DNA of 26,699 bases from a virus. Position 1 is the stretch's first letter. Every line of letters starts with the position of its first letter. A program made the translations under genes and the position numbers. The DNA is taken from IMG/VR virus record IMGVR_UViG_3300017987_000313, positions 1 through 26,699 of that record; one strand, given 5' to 3'. A model generated the notes under the pieces. The model made no database searches and was not told the DNA's origin. It was given only the letters and a program-made list of their open reading frames with translations. Positions 9,600 through 18,000 of the stretch are shown piece by piece.

Positions 9600-9666
9600 A
9601 GAAATTGAGGTGTCCCAGACATTAGTGTCAAATCCCTAGAACATTGTTTTTAAGAGAACACCTCTT
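9600..9666 (-). other. structured intergenic spacer
   Basis: GAGGTGT (9607-9613) pairs with ACACCTC (9658-9664) around a ~44-base loop that contains a smaller GACA/TGTC hairpin. On the minus strand it begins GAGGTGTTCT, sharing GTGTTCT with the elements at 7798 and 11082. A TTGACA at about 9631-9626 (minus) has only a poor -10 partner. Confidence 0.35.
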
Positions 9667-9924
9667 TTAATTAAATTGGGATTTTTTCTCCTTCATACAG
9701 CCGTAAATTCCGTATCCGTTGACACATATCAGTATTATCTGGAGTCCAGCCCAGACAAACCTTGCTATTATAAGAAGCAGAATCACATAAAGCACACCAG
9801 CTATAATACAGACTACGAATCCCCATATTCTGAAAACAGGTTTAAAAGATTTCCTTGAAGCGGTAAGTAAAACGCCTACTAAGAACAGAATAGATGAACT
9901 CCACTCTAAGATTACCTCTATCAT
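9667..9924 (-). CDS. small 3-TM membrane protein, PnuC/SemiSWEET-like resemblance, 85 aa
   Basis: Three hydrophobic helices are visible at about residues 8-24 (SSILFLVGVLLTAS), 30-56 (IWGFVVCIIAGVLYVILLLII) and 58-76 (FVWAGLQIILICVNGYGIYG), with a basic C-terminal KEKK. The three-helix layout and the ending 'Q......NGYGIYG' recall single repeats of PnuC/SemiSWEET-type transporters, where dimers form the channel. This is fold-level resemblance only; a substrate such as nicotinamide riboside cannot be claimed. It overlaps the upstream gene by four bases. A plain phage membrane protein is the alternative. Confidence 0.6.
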   Translation of the reverse strand: MIEVILEWSSSILFLVGVLLTASRKSFKPVFRIWGFVVCIIAGVLYVILLLIIARFVWAGLQIILICVNGYGIYGCMKEKKSQFN

Positions 9925-10250
9925 TGGTATAACCTTTCTCCGTTCTCGGAGAGTTTCTTTTTTTTAGGTTTCTTTCTCCTGACTTCCCCGAATGAGGGGT
10001 TTCCTTTTTCAACATTGTAGTTGAGTTTCATACCAGATTCCTTTTTGGCTCGGTGCAAAGATATAATCTTGCAGTTTTTTTCAATAGCTTCTAAGTCAAA
10101 CATCAGTTGTTTGATGTGGATTCTGGTTCTGTCGTTAATTTTCTGGATTTCCTTTGGTATAAGGGATAGCTCTTTTTTTGCCCACTCTATAAGTTCCAAG
10201 TGGAATTTTTGCATTAAAATAAGATACTCCTTTTCTGTTATCTCGGTCAT
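9921..10250 (-). CDS. hypothetical helical protein, 109 aa
   Basis: I do not recognise this protein. The first ~75 residues are predicted as long amphipathic helices (EKEYLILMQKFHLELIEWAK; KQLMFDLEAIEKNCKII). The C-terminal third is strongly basic (RRKKPKKKK), suggesting nucleic-acid contact. It overlaps both neighbours by four bases, so it belongs to a tightly coupled operon with the zinc-ribbon gene upstream and the membrane protein downstream. Confidence 0.65.
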   Translation of the reverse strand: MTEITEKEYLILMQKFHLELIEWAKKELSLIPKEIQKINDRTRIHIKQLMFDLEAIEKNCKIISLHRAKKESGMKLNYNVEKGNPSFGEVRRKKPKKKKLSENGERLYQ

Positions 10251-10477
10251 TTTGGCTTCACCTCATAGAAGATTAAACTGGAAACTCCAGCACCTTTGTT
10301 GCATCGGGAGCAATGTAGCCCCAAATCATATGGTCGCCAAGTCCTTCCGCAATGGAAGCACTCTGCTGTGTCCCTGTCCACATAACTGAGTTTCAGCCTG
10401 CATAAAGGACATTTAGCTACGACGGCAACAACTGCGTGGCAGTCAAATTCTTCGCATATGACAGCACAAAAGCTCAT
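10247..10477 (-). CDS. zinc-ribbon protein with three CxxC knuckles, 76 aa
   Basis: Three regularly spaced CxxC pairs are visible: CPLC (about 23-26), CFHC (40-43) and CSRC (56-59). Additional Cys lie near the N-terminus (CAVICEEFDC). The ribbon layout resembles rubredoxin-like or RNA-polymerase-type zinc ribbons, and no enzymatic motif is present. Start ATG overlaps the upstream stop (ATGA), so it depends on translation of the 10474-10929 gene. Function unknown; a transcription or replication accessory role is possible. Confidence 0.65.
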   Translation of the reverse strand: MSFCAVICEEFDCHAVVAVVAKCPLCRLKLSYVDRDTAECFHCGRTWRPYDLGLHCSRCNKGAGVSSLIFYEVKPK

Positions 10478-10929
10478 TGGAACATCCCCTTTTTGGATTT
10501 ATCCCTGTTGATAAAATCTCTGGTATCAAAGCCCCAGCCGTCTTCAAAGGAATACATTTGAACCACATCACGCAGTTCCTTGTTCTCCTTGCAGACCTCA
10601 AAGGCAAAGGTAACCTCTATAGTGTCTATCAGTTCACACCCTATTGTGTGTATCCTTGCTATGATAACTCGGTTTCTTAGACCGATTCTAAGCTCAATTA
10701 AGTCCTCAAGCTGGTATGTGATATCATCTAAGGCGTGATAAACGCTCTCTGGGTCTTTCTCGTTAAGCTCTGATAGTTTTTCTTTGAGTTTTGATAGCTT
10801 ACGCCTGTATCTCCATTTGGATTCTTTGGGTTTAATCATTTTCCCGAACTCTTTGATGACTTTAGTGTCTATCCTCGCTGTTTCTTTCCGTTGTTCTAAA
10901 ATTTCAGCTTCTTCCTTTGTCAATTCCAT
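10474..10929 (-). CDS. hypothetical protein, 151 aa
   Basis: I do not recognise this protein. Residues 1-75 are charged helices with coiled-coil character (LTKEEAEILEQRKETARID; KLSKLKEKLSELNEKDPE). Residues 75-150 appear more globular (RVIIARIHTIGCELIDTIEV; DGWGFDTRDFINRDK). It is the first gene of a five- to six-gene minus-strand operon and has a clear ribosome-binding site, AGGTGATG, just before ATG 10929. Upstream is the 400-base structured spacer, which therefore forms or contains its 5' leader. Confidence 0.7.
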   Translation of the reverse strand: MELTKEEAEILEQRKETARIDTKVIKEFGKMIKPKESKWRYRRKLSKLKEKLSELNEKDPESVYHALDDITYQLEDLIELRIGLRNRVIIARIHTIGCELIDTIEVTFAFEVCKENKELRDVVQMYSFEDGWGFDTRDFINRDKSKKGMFQ

Positions 10930-11330
10930 TCACATCACCTAGTATTAAATTTTTAATTAGATTTAGAGCCACTAAGTAGCTCTTGAGGGGCGAGGTATAC
11001 CTCCTATCCATAGTCCCTATCACTAGAGCTTTTAGGATTTCGCTAGTAGCCTAGACCCCCAACAACTATTTAATGTCCTAAGGTGGGGAGAGAAATAAAA
11101 GGCAATTCAATATGAGTAAAATGAATAATATTACAACTCGGCTCTCCCCACCCCAGAACACTAAGGTTATGAGGAACTCTCCATCAACTATGACACCAAT
11201 GTCATATGTCGGGAATAACTATGACAGCAAATTAACTTCGTGTCATATAACTCCCTCTGCCCTGACTTCCTCTCAGATGAGGAAATCAACAGGCGTGAAT
11301 AATCTGACTGACTAGTCAGGGCAGAAGGAA
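10930..11330 (-). other. 400-base gene-free, hairpin-rich region (structured RNA candidate)
   Basis: No supported ORF or tRNA is present. The perfect or near-perfect pairings are as follows. TCTGCCCTGACT (11256-11267) pairs with AGTCAGGGCAGA (11314-11325) and encloses TTCCTC/GAGGAA (11267-11272/11279-11284). ATGACA/TGTCAT occurs twice (11190-11205 and 11221-11246). GGTGGGGAGAG (11082-11092) pairs with CTCTCCCCACC (11142-11152). There is also a palindrome GAGGTATACCTC near 10992-11003. It separates the APS-kinase-like gene from the 10929 operon. It may be a non-coding RNA or a long regulatory leader. Confidence 0.55.
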
Positions 11331-11657
11331 TTAAACTTCAAAAGGATAGTCTGGGTGTTTAATACCACCCTCCAAGTAGATAAATTTACAACCGCAGATT
11401 CTTCTTACTTCTTCCCTTAATTTCCTATAAGGGCAAATAGTTGCCACAATTACGTCAACCCCCTGTTTATCAATCACTTTGGCTAATCTCGCTATCCTTA
11501 AATTATTTTCCCAACGGTCTTCTTTTGAAAAACCCAAGTCATTGTTTATAGCAGACCTCATATCGTCACCATCTAAGACAACCTCATTAGTCCTTATCTT
11601 GCGAGCCAATGTTGATTTACCCGATTTGCTCTGTCCATATATCCAAGTTATTGCCAT
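11331..11657 (-). CDS. adenylylsulfate-kinase-like P-loop protein (short), 108 aa
   Basis: Residues 8-16 (GQSKSGKST) form a Walker A P-loop. They are followed by LDGDDMRSAINNDLGFSKED (28-47), which closely follows the APS kinase (CysC) substrate-binding segment 'LDGD..R..l..dLgFs..dR.eN'. A helix-strand then ends VIVATICPYRKLREEVR, matching the 'iSPyr..R...R' block. The protein stops at about 108 aa, whereas CysC is near 180-200 aa, so the C-terminal third is missing. APS kinase phosphorylates adenylylsulfate, but phage relatives often act as kinases on other small molecules or nucleic-acid ends, so the substrate is open. It overlaps the upstream HxGH nucleotidyltransferase by 10 bases, suggesting a functional pair. 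Confidence 0.75.
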   Translation of the reverse strand: MAITWIYGQSKSGKSTLARKIRTNEVVLDGDDMRSAINNDLGFSKEDRWENNLRIARLAKVIDKQGVDVIVATICPYRKLREEVRRICGCKFIYLEGGIKHPDYPFEV

Positions 11658-12001
11658 AATTCTTTTTGTTTATTTTTTTCTCTTACTTTTGTAGCTGATA
11701 TTTTTTCAAGGTCAGGAGATAATTTAATTTCCTTTATCTCGTAACCAACCTTTCTCCCGTAGCATACAGCCTTAATGTTAGGGATTTTAATTATTTTTAC
11801 TTTGTCCCCCCACTTCTTAAATGCTTCTTTTAATGCTCGCTTTCGCTGTTTTACCGAATAAGGATTATTCTTATCTTTTTTTGTATCTCTTATAGCTATC
11901 AACACAGGATTACCTTTCTTCAATTCAGACTCTATTAGGGCAATGTGTCCTGCGTGAGGAGGTAGGCATTGCCATCTGCCGATAAATAATGAATATTTCA
12001 T
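11648..12001 (-). CDS. HxGH nucleotidyltransferase-like protein, 117 aa
   Basis: Residues 5-19 (LFIGRWQCLPPHAGH) carry the HAGH form of the HxGH nucleotide-binding motif after a first beta-strand. Near the C-terminus KISATKVRE (100-108) is the ISxTxxR motif. Together these define the cytidylyl/adenylyltransferase superfamily (NadM, glycerol-3-phosphate cytidylyltransferase, ATP sulfurylase core). It transfers a nucleotide from NTP to a phosphorylated acceptor. The 'GRWQ' start is closest in look to NMN adenylyltransferase (GRFQP). Length fits a minimal domain. The 10-base overlap with the APS-kinase-like gene invites comparison with bifunctional PAPS synthases, but a surface or nucleotide modification is just as possible. 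Confidence 0.75.
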   Translation of the reverse strand: MKYSLFIGRWQCLPPHAGHIALIESELKKGNPVLIAIRDTKKDKNNPYSVKQRKRALKEAFKKWGDKVKIIKIPNIKAVCYGRKVGYEIKEIKLSPDLEKISATKVREKNKQKELWQ

Positions 12002-12004
12002 AAA

Positions 12005-12145
12005 TTAAAAGGTAACACAAGCAGTCAGAACCAGAGCCGCAATCCAGTATATTCCGTGCTTTACATCTCCCTTAGCGAAATACACCAGAGAAGCTCCAGC
12101 GTCTAATACCATTAAAAGTGTTGGAAAAATAAGTTGTGTTTTCAT
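12005..12145 (-). CDS. small membrane protein, 46 aa
   Basis: A short frame encodes two hydrophobic helices (LIFPTLLMVLDAGASLVYF and IYWIAALVLTACVTF) joined by a KGDVKHG turn. Such 45-50 aa two-TM proteins are common in phages; function unknown (accessory holin-like or membrane anchor). It fills the gap between the nucleotidyltransferase start and the phosphoesterase stop. No Shine-Dalgarno site is visible. Confidence 0.6.
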   Translation of the reverse strand: MKTQLIFPTLLMVLDAGASLVYFAKGDVKHGIYWIAALVLTACVTF

Positions 12146-12179
12146 AAAAAAATCATTGGGGATAAGATTAAAAAGACAC

Positions 12180-13289
12180 TTACCCCCTCTTGTCTAGCTC
12201 TAGGTCAAACTTCCACGTCTTTGGTCTTTTGGGAGAAATGCCAAAATAAATTTGCTTGGGTCTGGTAATATAACCATACTTTTTCCAGCTCCAGCTGTCC
12301 TTGGGTATCCAGCATCCATTAACTAAGGTAATGGAATTTGAGCTGATAGGGATATTAAATACCCTGTGAAAGTGTCCAATACACTCAATGTCTATGTTCA
12401 TTTCCATACGCCTTGATTTTCCCTGCCTTGAAATACCATAGTAGGGGAAACCCATCCAAGAATGAACAGTATCACCGTGATGGAGAAAATATCTCCATTT
12501 GCCGATTTTCTTTCTGAAAAACCAAGACTGGGGTGTCACTATCTTAATCCGTGACTGGTCTTTAAAAAGCCTTTTAAGCATACTACCAAGCAGGTATTCC
12601 CAACTGTTATAAAATGGTTTAGCTTCTGAAGCTCTAGATGAAACTCTACCGTGGTTTCCGCCAACTAAGGTAACTTCAATTTCCTTAAAAATTCCAAGAA
12701 GTTCCCTGAACAAATAAGTAAAAGTATCAATAGCTTCAATAAACTGCATACCGGCTCCAATATCTACAAGCCACTTCTGACCACTGAATATCATATCGTT
12801 ATCCAAGAAATCTCCTACTCCGAATATATGGAGCTTTTCAATGTCATAACCACCTGAAAGCAGTTGGTTAATATCTTCAACAGAATAAAGAAGATTATTC
12901 ACTTCTTCCTGGAAAATATCCAAGTTATAAGTCAACTCACTTAATCCTGTATCTTCATTAACCCAGTAGTTGGTTTTTCCGATATGGAGGTCACTTAATA
13001 ATAAGCAAGCTTGTTCTTTTGTTTTACCCTCAAATACTTTTTTATACTTAGCGGGTCTGGTCTTTGGCTTTTTCTTTTCTAGTGTTTCAGAAATTTTGTC
13101 ATAAAAATCTTTGTACTCAATAGTATCTTCTGGTTTTTGTTTACTCTTTTCTCTATGGAGCCCCAAGTTATAAGCTTTGGCTGTAATTGCTCCCCAAGTT
13201 CTTTTAGGCAATAGTCGTTTCAGCTGTTTCTTGCTGGCTTTAGCAAAATTTTCTTTTAGCAATTTCTCTTCCGTTTCTGTCCATCTCAT
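12180..13289 (-). CDS. calcineurin-like phosphoesterase with N-terminal SANT/GcrA-like HTH, 369 aa
   Basis: Residues 1-45 (WTETEEKLLKENF...RTWGAITAKAYNLGL) look like a Myb/SANT or GcrA-type DNA-binding helix-turn-helix. The catalytic part has the full metallophosphoesterase set: SDLHIGK (D100, H102), GDFLDND (about 158-164), GGNHGR (about 212-217), HHGD (about 280) and GHFHR (about 318), which bind two metal ions. Relatives include SbcD/Mre11 nucleases and phage DNA-repair exonucleases, so cleavage of DNA ends or recombination intermediates is likely. It has a clear Shine-Dalgarno AAGGTGAG before ATG 13289 and is preceded by its own promoter and terminator-containing leader. A paralogue with the same fusion lies directly upstream. 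Confidence 0.8.
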   Translation of the reverse strand: MRWTETEEKLLKENFAKASKKQLKRLLPKRTWGAITAKAYNLGLHREKSKQKPEDTIEYKDFYDKISETLEKKKPKTRPAKYKKVFEGKTKEQACLLLSDLHIGKTNYWVNEDTGLSELTYNLDIFQEEVNNLLYSVEDINQLLSGGYDIEKLHIFGVGDFLDNDMIFSGQKWLVDIGAGMQFIEAIDTFTYLFRELLGIFKEIEVTLVGGNHGRVSSRASEAKPFYNSWEYLLGSMLKRLFKDQSRIKIVTPQSWFFRKKIGKWRYFLHHGDTVHSWMGFPYYGISRQGKSRRMEMNIDIECIGHFHRVFNIPISSNSITLVNGCWIPKDSWSWKKYGYITRPKQIYFGISPKRPKTWKFDLELDKRG

Positions 13290-13320
13290 TCTTTTCTCAC
13301 CTTATTAAATTTTAAAATAC

Positions 13321-13369
13321 AAAAAAGCGAAGACGATGGGTAACTAAAAATAGTTTTCCGTCTTCGCTT
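13321..13369 (-). terminator. intrinsic terminator / attenuator hairpin upstream of the phosphoesterase
   Basis: An 11-bp perfect stem (13359-13369 with 13325-13335; GCGAAGACG core) with a 23-base loop is followed on the minus strand by TTTTTTG. The loop contains TTAGTTACCCA, which is complementary over 11 bases to TGGGTAACTAA at 13406-13396 upstream. It terminates read-through from the 13471-14490 gene and may act as a conditional attenuator for 13289. Confidence 0.75.
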
Positions 13370-13430
13370 CTTTATATTCTTTTTTATTATTTTGGTTAGT
13401 TACCCACATACCCTTTATGAATCTATCTAA

Positions 13431-13459
13431 CTAATAAATAATATCTTCAATTTTGTCAA
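13431..13459 (-). promoter_or_regulatory. promoter driving the 12180-13289 phosphoesterase leader
   Basis: On the minus strand a perfect TTGACA (13459-13454), 17 bases, then TATTAG (13436-13431). The transcript would start at about 13424, giving a ~135-base leader containing the terminator hairpin at 13321-13369 and its complementary upstream arm. Confidence 0.55.
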
Positions 13460-13470
13460 CTGTGGAAAAC

Positions 13471-14490
13471 TTATTTGTATTGTTTGTCGCTAAAAATAAA
13501 TGAACTATTCTTAATTGCAATATTATAAAAAGAACTGTTTTTTCCCTTAATATATAACATCCCAATTCCCTGTTGCCAATCCGGTTTTCGTTGATAAGCA
13601 GGATTCAGTTTACAGGTACAACCAATCTCAGCACCAAACTTTGTTTTATCAACATAAGTCCTATAAGAACTACCTATACGATGTACATGAAACTGAATAA
13701 TATTAGTTCCAAATTCATCCCTTAACATCCTGCCAGAATAACAAGCATTTTTGAGTGCCTTGTCAAAATGACCAATACAGAAATCATTTATTTGCAAAAA
13801 GTTGTGAGAAAACTTATTCAATTCAGGGGGACAGGGTATATAAGTAATATTTAATTTTTCCAGCATCAATAAATCAGTAAACCTCAGAGAAAAAAGTTCA
13901 TAAAAAATTGGAGCATTTTCTATCAAATAACTCCTCCATCGAAATTCATGATTTCCCTCTATATAGAATATCCTGGATTTTGGAACAGACTCCCTAATCT
14001 TTATTAAAATTTCATGTGCTTCATCTAAATCACTTTCTATGTTTGAAATACTTAATGGGTTTTTCCGGAATTTAGATATTTGATAAAAATCAAGAAAATC
14101 ACCACCTATAATTATTATGTCCGGATGTTCATCAGCAAGAAAATTTAGTATAAGTTCTATAATTTTATTGTCTTGGAAAGGAATATGAGAATCAGCAAAT
14201 AAAAAAATCTTCTGAAGCTTAGTCTTGGGAATCTCGATATTTGTTTTCGGTCTCTTTATTTTCCCAGCCTCTTGAATTTCTTTTAAGAGATGACCCATTT
14301 GATTTTCTTTTTTATTTTGGGGTCTTCTCCACCCCATTTTAGCAACTTTTGATTGGATAGCACCTTTACTTCTCCCTGAAAGTTTTTCATTGATTTCCCT
14401 CATTGGGATTCCGCTTTCCCACATTGCTTTCAATTTCTCTTTCTCTTCTTTGCCCCAAGGGTGAGTAAACTGATTCTCAGATTTCCTCAT
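13471..14490 (-). CDS. second calcineurin-like phosphoesterase with N-terminal HTH, 339 aa
   Basis: The layout matches the 12180-13289 product. An N-terminal helix-turn-helix (EKLKAMWESGIPMREINEKL; GRSKGAIQSKVAKMGW, about 18-54) is followed by a metallophosphoesterase core: ADSHIPF (D100, H102), GGDFLDF (about 138-144), EGNHEFR (about 185-191) and FHVHR near residue 270. First-motif residues fall at the same positions (100/102) in both, supporting common ancestry, although overall sequence has diverged and this copy has the more canonical GNHE. Likely a DNA- or nucleotide-directed phosphoesterase or nuclease. It ends before a promoter and strong terminator. The upstream neighbour is a small XhlA-like membrane protein eight bases away. 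Confidence 0.8.
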   Translation of the reverse strand: MRKSENQFTHPWGKEEKEKLKAMWESGIPMREINEKLSGRSKGAIQSKVAKMGWRRPQNKKENQMGHLLKEIQEAGKIKRPKTNIEIPKTKLQKIFLFADSHIPFQDNKIIELILNFLADEHPDIIIIGGDFLDFYQISKFRKNPLSISNIESDLDEAHEILIKIRESVPKSRIFYIEGNHEFRWRSYLIENAPIFYELFSLRFTDLLMLEKLNITYIPCPPELNKFSHNFLQINDFCIGHFDKALKNACYSGRMLRDEFGTNIIQFHVHRIGSSYRTYVDKTKFGAEIGCTCKLNPAYQRKPDWQQGIGMLYIKGKNSSFYNIAIKNSSFIFSDKQYK

Positions 14491-14497
14491 TTATCTA

Positions 14498-14800
14498 CTA
14501 TCTGGTCAATAGATACATTACCAGAGCTGTAATTAATGATAGAAGGGTACTAAAAACACCGGTTACTAACCATGTGGGTCTGTTATCTAATTTCTTTTCT
14601 ATTTTATTGATTTTTTCATCTGTTTCTTCGAATTTTTCAGAAAGGTCATGAACATGATTACTTAATTTTAAATCAATTTTTGCTATTGATTTTTCAAACC
14701 GAACACAAAAAGCTGTTAATTGATTATTAAGACTAGTAAGGCTAGTTTCAAGCTTAGTGAACCTGTGTTCAATTTCCTTTATATCATTTTCATCTATCAT
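14498..14800 (-). CDS. coiled-coil protein with C-terminal TM helix (XhlA/hemolysin-like), 100 aa
   Basis: Residues 1-72 are continuous heptad-like coiled coil (IEHRFTKLETSLTSLNNQL; FEETDEKINKIEKKLDN). They are followed by a single TM helix at about 77-97 (WLVTGVFSTLLSLITALVMYLL). This 'coil plus C-terminal TM' plan is that of phage XhlA-type proteins, which associate with holins in some Gram-positive phages; sequence similarity is not decisive. It sits after the tail fibre gene, a usual location for lysis accessory or membrane proteins. It overlaps the upstream coiled-coil gene by 11 bases. Confidence 0.65.
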   Translation of the reverse strand: MIDENDIKEIEHRFTKLETSLTSLNNQLTAFCVRFEKSIAKIDLKLSNHVHDLSEKFEETDEKINKIEKKLDNRPTWLVTGVFSTLLSLITALVMYLLTR

Positions 14801-14975
14801 TTTTCTTTTTTTCTTTACTTTCTTCTTTAATTAATTCTTCTACAAGTTGAAGTTTACCCCTGAGAATAAGAATTTCCTGGCTTAGATTTTGTTGAGCCTG
14901 TTGAAGCTGGGAAAACTGATTAACCTTTTGCTGTAAAAGTTGTTCCAACTCCGTTTTTCTTCTTTGTAAGTCCAT
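14790..14975 (-). CDS. small coiled-coil protein, 61 aa
   Basis: Almost the whole product is one Gln/Leu/Glu-rich heptad coil (RRKTELEQLLQQKVNQFSQL and onward), ending basic. Comparable short coils follow tail-fibre genes in many phages and may act as fibre trimerisation or assembly factors, but no function is demonstrated. Overlaps the downstream gene by 11 bases; 52 bases separate it from the tail fibre stop. Confidence 0.6.
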   Translation of the reverse strand: MDLQRRKTELEQLLQQKVNQFSQLQQAQQNLSQEILILRGKLQLVEELIKEESKEKKKNDR

Positions 14976-15027
14976 ATTTTATTCTACTATTTTAGCTTTT
15001 ATCAGGTCAAATTATACCTACAACCTT

Positions 15028-18000
15028 TTATTTAGCTTCTAATTTTTGCAATCTGGTTTCTAATTCTTTAATAGCTCCTAACATGATAGAAATTAGAGAC
15101 GTTAATTCTGCCCCATCCTCACCCATTTTTTCTCCCTTTTTCCACCTAATTTTTCCTTTCTTATCTTTAATGTCTTTTTTTGCTATGGGTGCTGGCTTAT
15201 AGACTGCTTTGGGCATCGAAGCATAATCTAATCTTGGAACCCCATATCCTGTTTCTAATTCTGGGTGTTTCTTAATTCTTTTCAAAGCTTCTACGTCTGT
15301 AACTCTTTCACCACTTTGTAATTCAACTCCATCCTCAAACCAACCAAGACAACCCCTATCAGTAAGATATTTATAATTAATTTCATTCCAATACAAACTA
15401 GCAGAACCTATATTTAAATTAGCTGCAGTACTATTTACAACTAAATGCTTGTATACGGTAATATCAGATGAGTCAAAATCAAAAACATTATCGCTTGCCC
15501 TATCAATCTCGTATGTGTATATTGTTTGCCAGCTATAAGTTGAAGAACCTAAATTATAAGTATCATTTGATTCTGGAACTAATGAATGAACATCAACATC
15601 AACAGGGATATTAGATACATATAAATTCTGCCATGAAGTACCCGAAGAACCCAAGTCGTAAGTAGCATTTGCTGGAATAAGATTATTTATTGTATGATAT
15701 GAAGAAACAACCCCACCATCATGTGCAGAAACATCGACCCCATCAACGTTTCCACTTACAGTAATATTTCCACTCACAGATAAATCTCCTGTTAATGTCA
15801 TATCAACACCCCTAATGTCTGACCATTTTAATCCAGAACTTCCCAGTGTAAAGCTATTGTCTGAGGATGGAACATAATTTTTATTAATACGGAGTTCTGA
15901 AGTATTTGACGAATTATCAAATGTTGCATTTCCAGTACCAATATGAATATCACCTACAGCATCTATGTAGGATTTTAATGTTGTTCCTTGTGCAAAAACA
16001 ATCTTTCCTCCCGATGGACAACTTAAATATAATTCTCCACTTGCTCCTGTTGCACCCACATATAGAAAGGGGGTTCCCCCAGATTCATCACCATATATAG
16101 CACCCGTTTCTCCAGATGATGAATAAAACTTTTGAAGATTCTGTTCAATTTCAACACGTTGATTTGGAGAATCATCACTTTTCAAAGTACCAGTTAATGT
16201 CGCAGCTCCAATACTCCCTGAGAAGTAAGCATCTCCAGAACTATTAATATAAAAAGTGGTAGAGCCTGATTTTCTTCCATAAATTCCATTACTATCAATA
16301 CGTACCCCATTTGTAGGTAAGGCGTCAGAGTTTAAATCTGAATTTACAAATCCTTTTGTAATTTGGTAACTAGAATTTAATCCCTCATAAGCTCTCCCAG
16401 CTCCTGTTTTTTCATTTGTTGTTGTTCTTTTATAGGTAGAACCATCACCAACATCATCCAAATCCCCACCCCATTCTCCGATATTAATTCCGGAAGTATT
16501 AATTTGAGTAGCGGTAAGGGTTCCATCAACCACCAAATCTCCAGTAATACTCTTTTCGGTTAAAATATTTGGAGCATCTCTTTTTATACTATCGGTTAAA
16601 CTGCTTATATCCGTAACAACTTGAGCCTCTGAAGAAGCATTAGTGGTAGGTTTTGCTTTAAAAAGATAAACCTGATTTTCCGGACTCAAATACATTTCAT
16701 ACTTATCTCCCTGAGAACAGGCTGACGGCAAGTCTTTATTCATGGTTAAGACATGAGAGCTTGAGTCGTAGTCATCAATTTTTCTCACTAAGCTGGCATT
16801 ATCACCTGATGTTATTTTTATTTCATAACCATTCCAGAAATCATTAACCCCACTTAGGTTTAAATCCTTTATAGTGCTCACAGTACACCCTGTGCTTGCA
16901 GTGCTTGATTTACTTCTTTTGGCTGAGGGAATATTCCTCAACATTAATTTATGCACCTCATAGGGACAAGCCGCATCCGTAGTGTCAAAGGGGTCATGGG
17001 CTTCTATGTAAATTACCTTCTCTGTATTCCTTGAAATAATATGTTTCTCTTCATCACCCCCATCTGGGTCTACCCAAAGAACATATCCCTTGTATTGGTC
17101 AGAATCCCAACTTACACCCTCATCAACAAGAAAGTTTTCCCCAGCCTTAATAGAACCAGAATTTCCACTTGTTTCAGCTGATTTTCCCACATCTTTAGTA
17201 CTCCAAACCGATTCTTCATCTACAAAAAGAATTGTATCTTCACTCATTTGAACAGAACCACTAGAAATTACCCTCCTTACATCATTAGGAAGATAGAACG
17301 TCCCCTCTGTCCACTCAATAGTGTCATTATTAGAAGGGGCAATTGTAATTCCTTCTTGTGTCCAGTGCTGAACACCCGAATGAATCCTTGTCCCATCTAT
17401 TCTTGTTAAAATATTCCCAAACCATTTTAGCTGCTGTTCAACATATTCCCTGTCAGCTTCCACCTGTTTTGCTAAATCAGGCTTGGGGGTGGAAAGCTCA
17501 ATAGTCAATTCGTTTTGTGTTAAAATCAAATTCCTTACCACCATTCTTTCCGGAAAAACATCATTATCTTGGATATCCCTTATGCTTACAGTATCCCCCA
17601 AATTCACAGAGCAAACATCATAGCTATCAGCAGATATTCTGATTGTAGCTTCGGCAGAATAATCTTTACTCTCTTTCAGCCGAGCTTCTGTATATAGCTC
17701 TGCAGCGTCCTTGAAATATATCTGGCTATCAGTAATTCTATCAGCAACAATATCGTAATTGGATTGGGAGGTGGCATCATCTTCCACTAATAATACCTGT
17801 TCACCCTCAGCTCCCTCCTCATTCCAGAAAAATACCTTATTAACAACTCCTTCAATATTCTTTTTGGCATCCAGGTATGTTATATGTTTTCTTATTTGAA
17901 AAGTATGGTCAGCCGTAGAGGAAAGTTTCTTTAGCCTAAATCTTCCATCATCCCCCAAATACCAGTACCAGAAATTGTCTGCACTATCGTTTTTAGGAAG

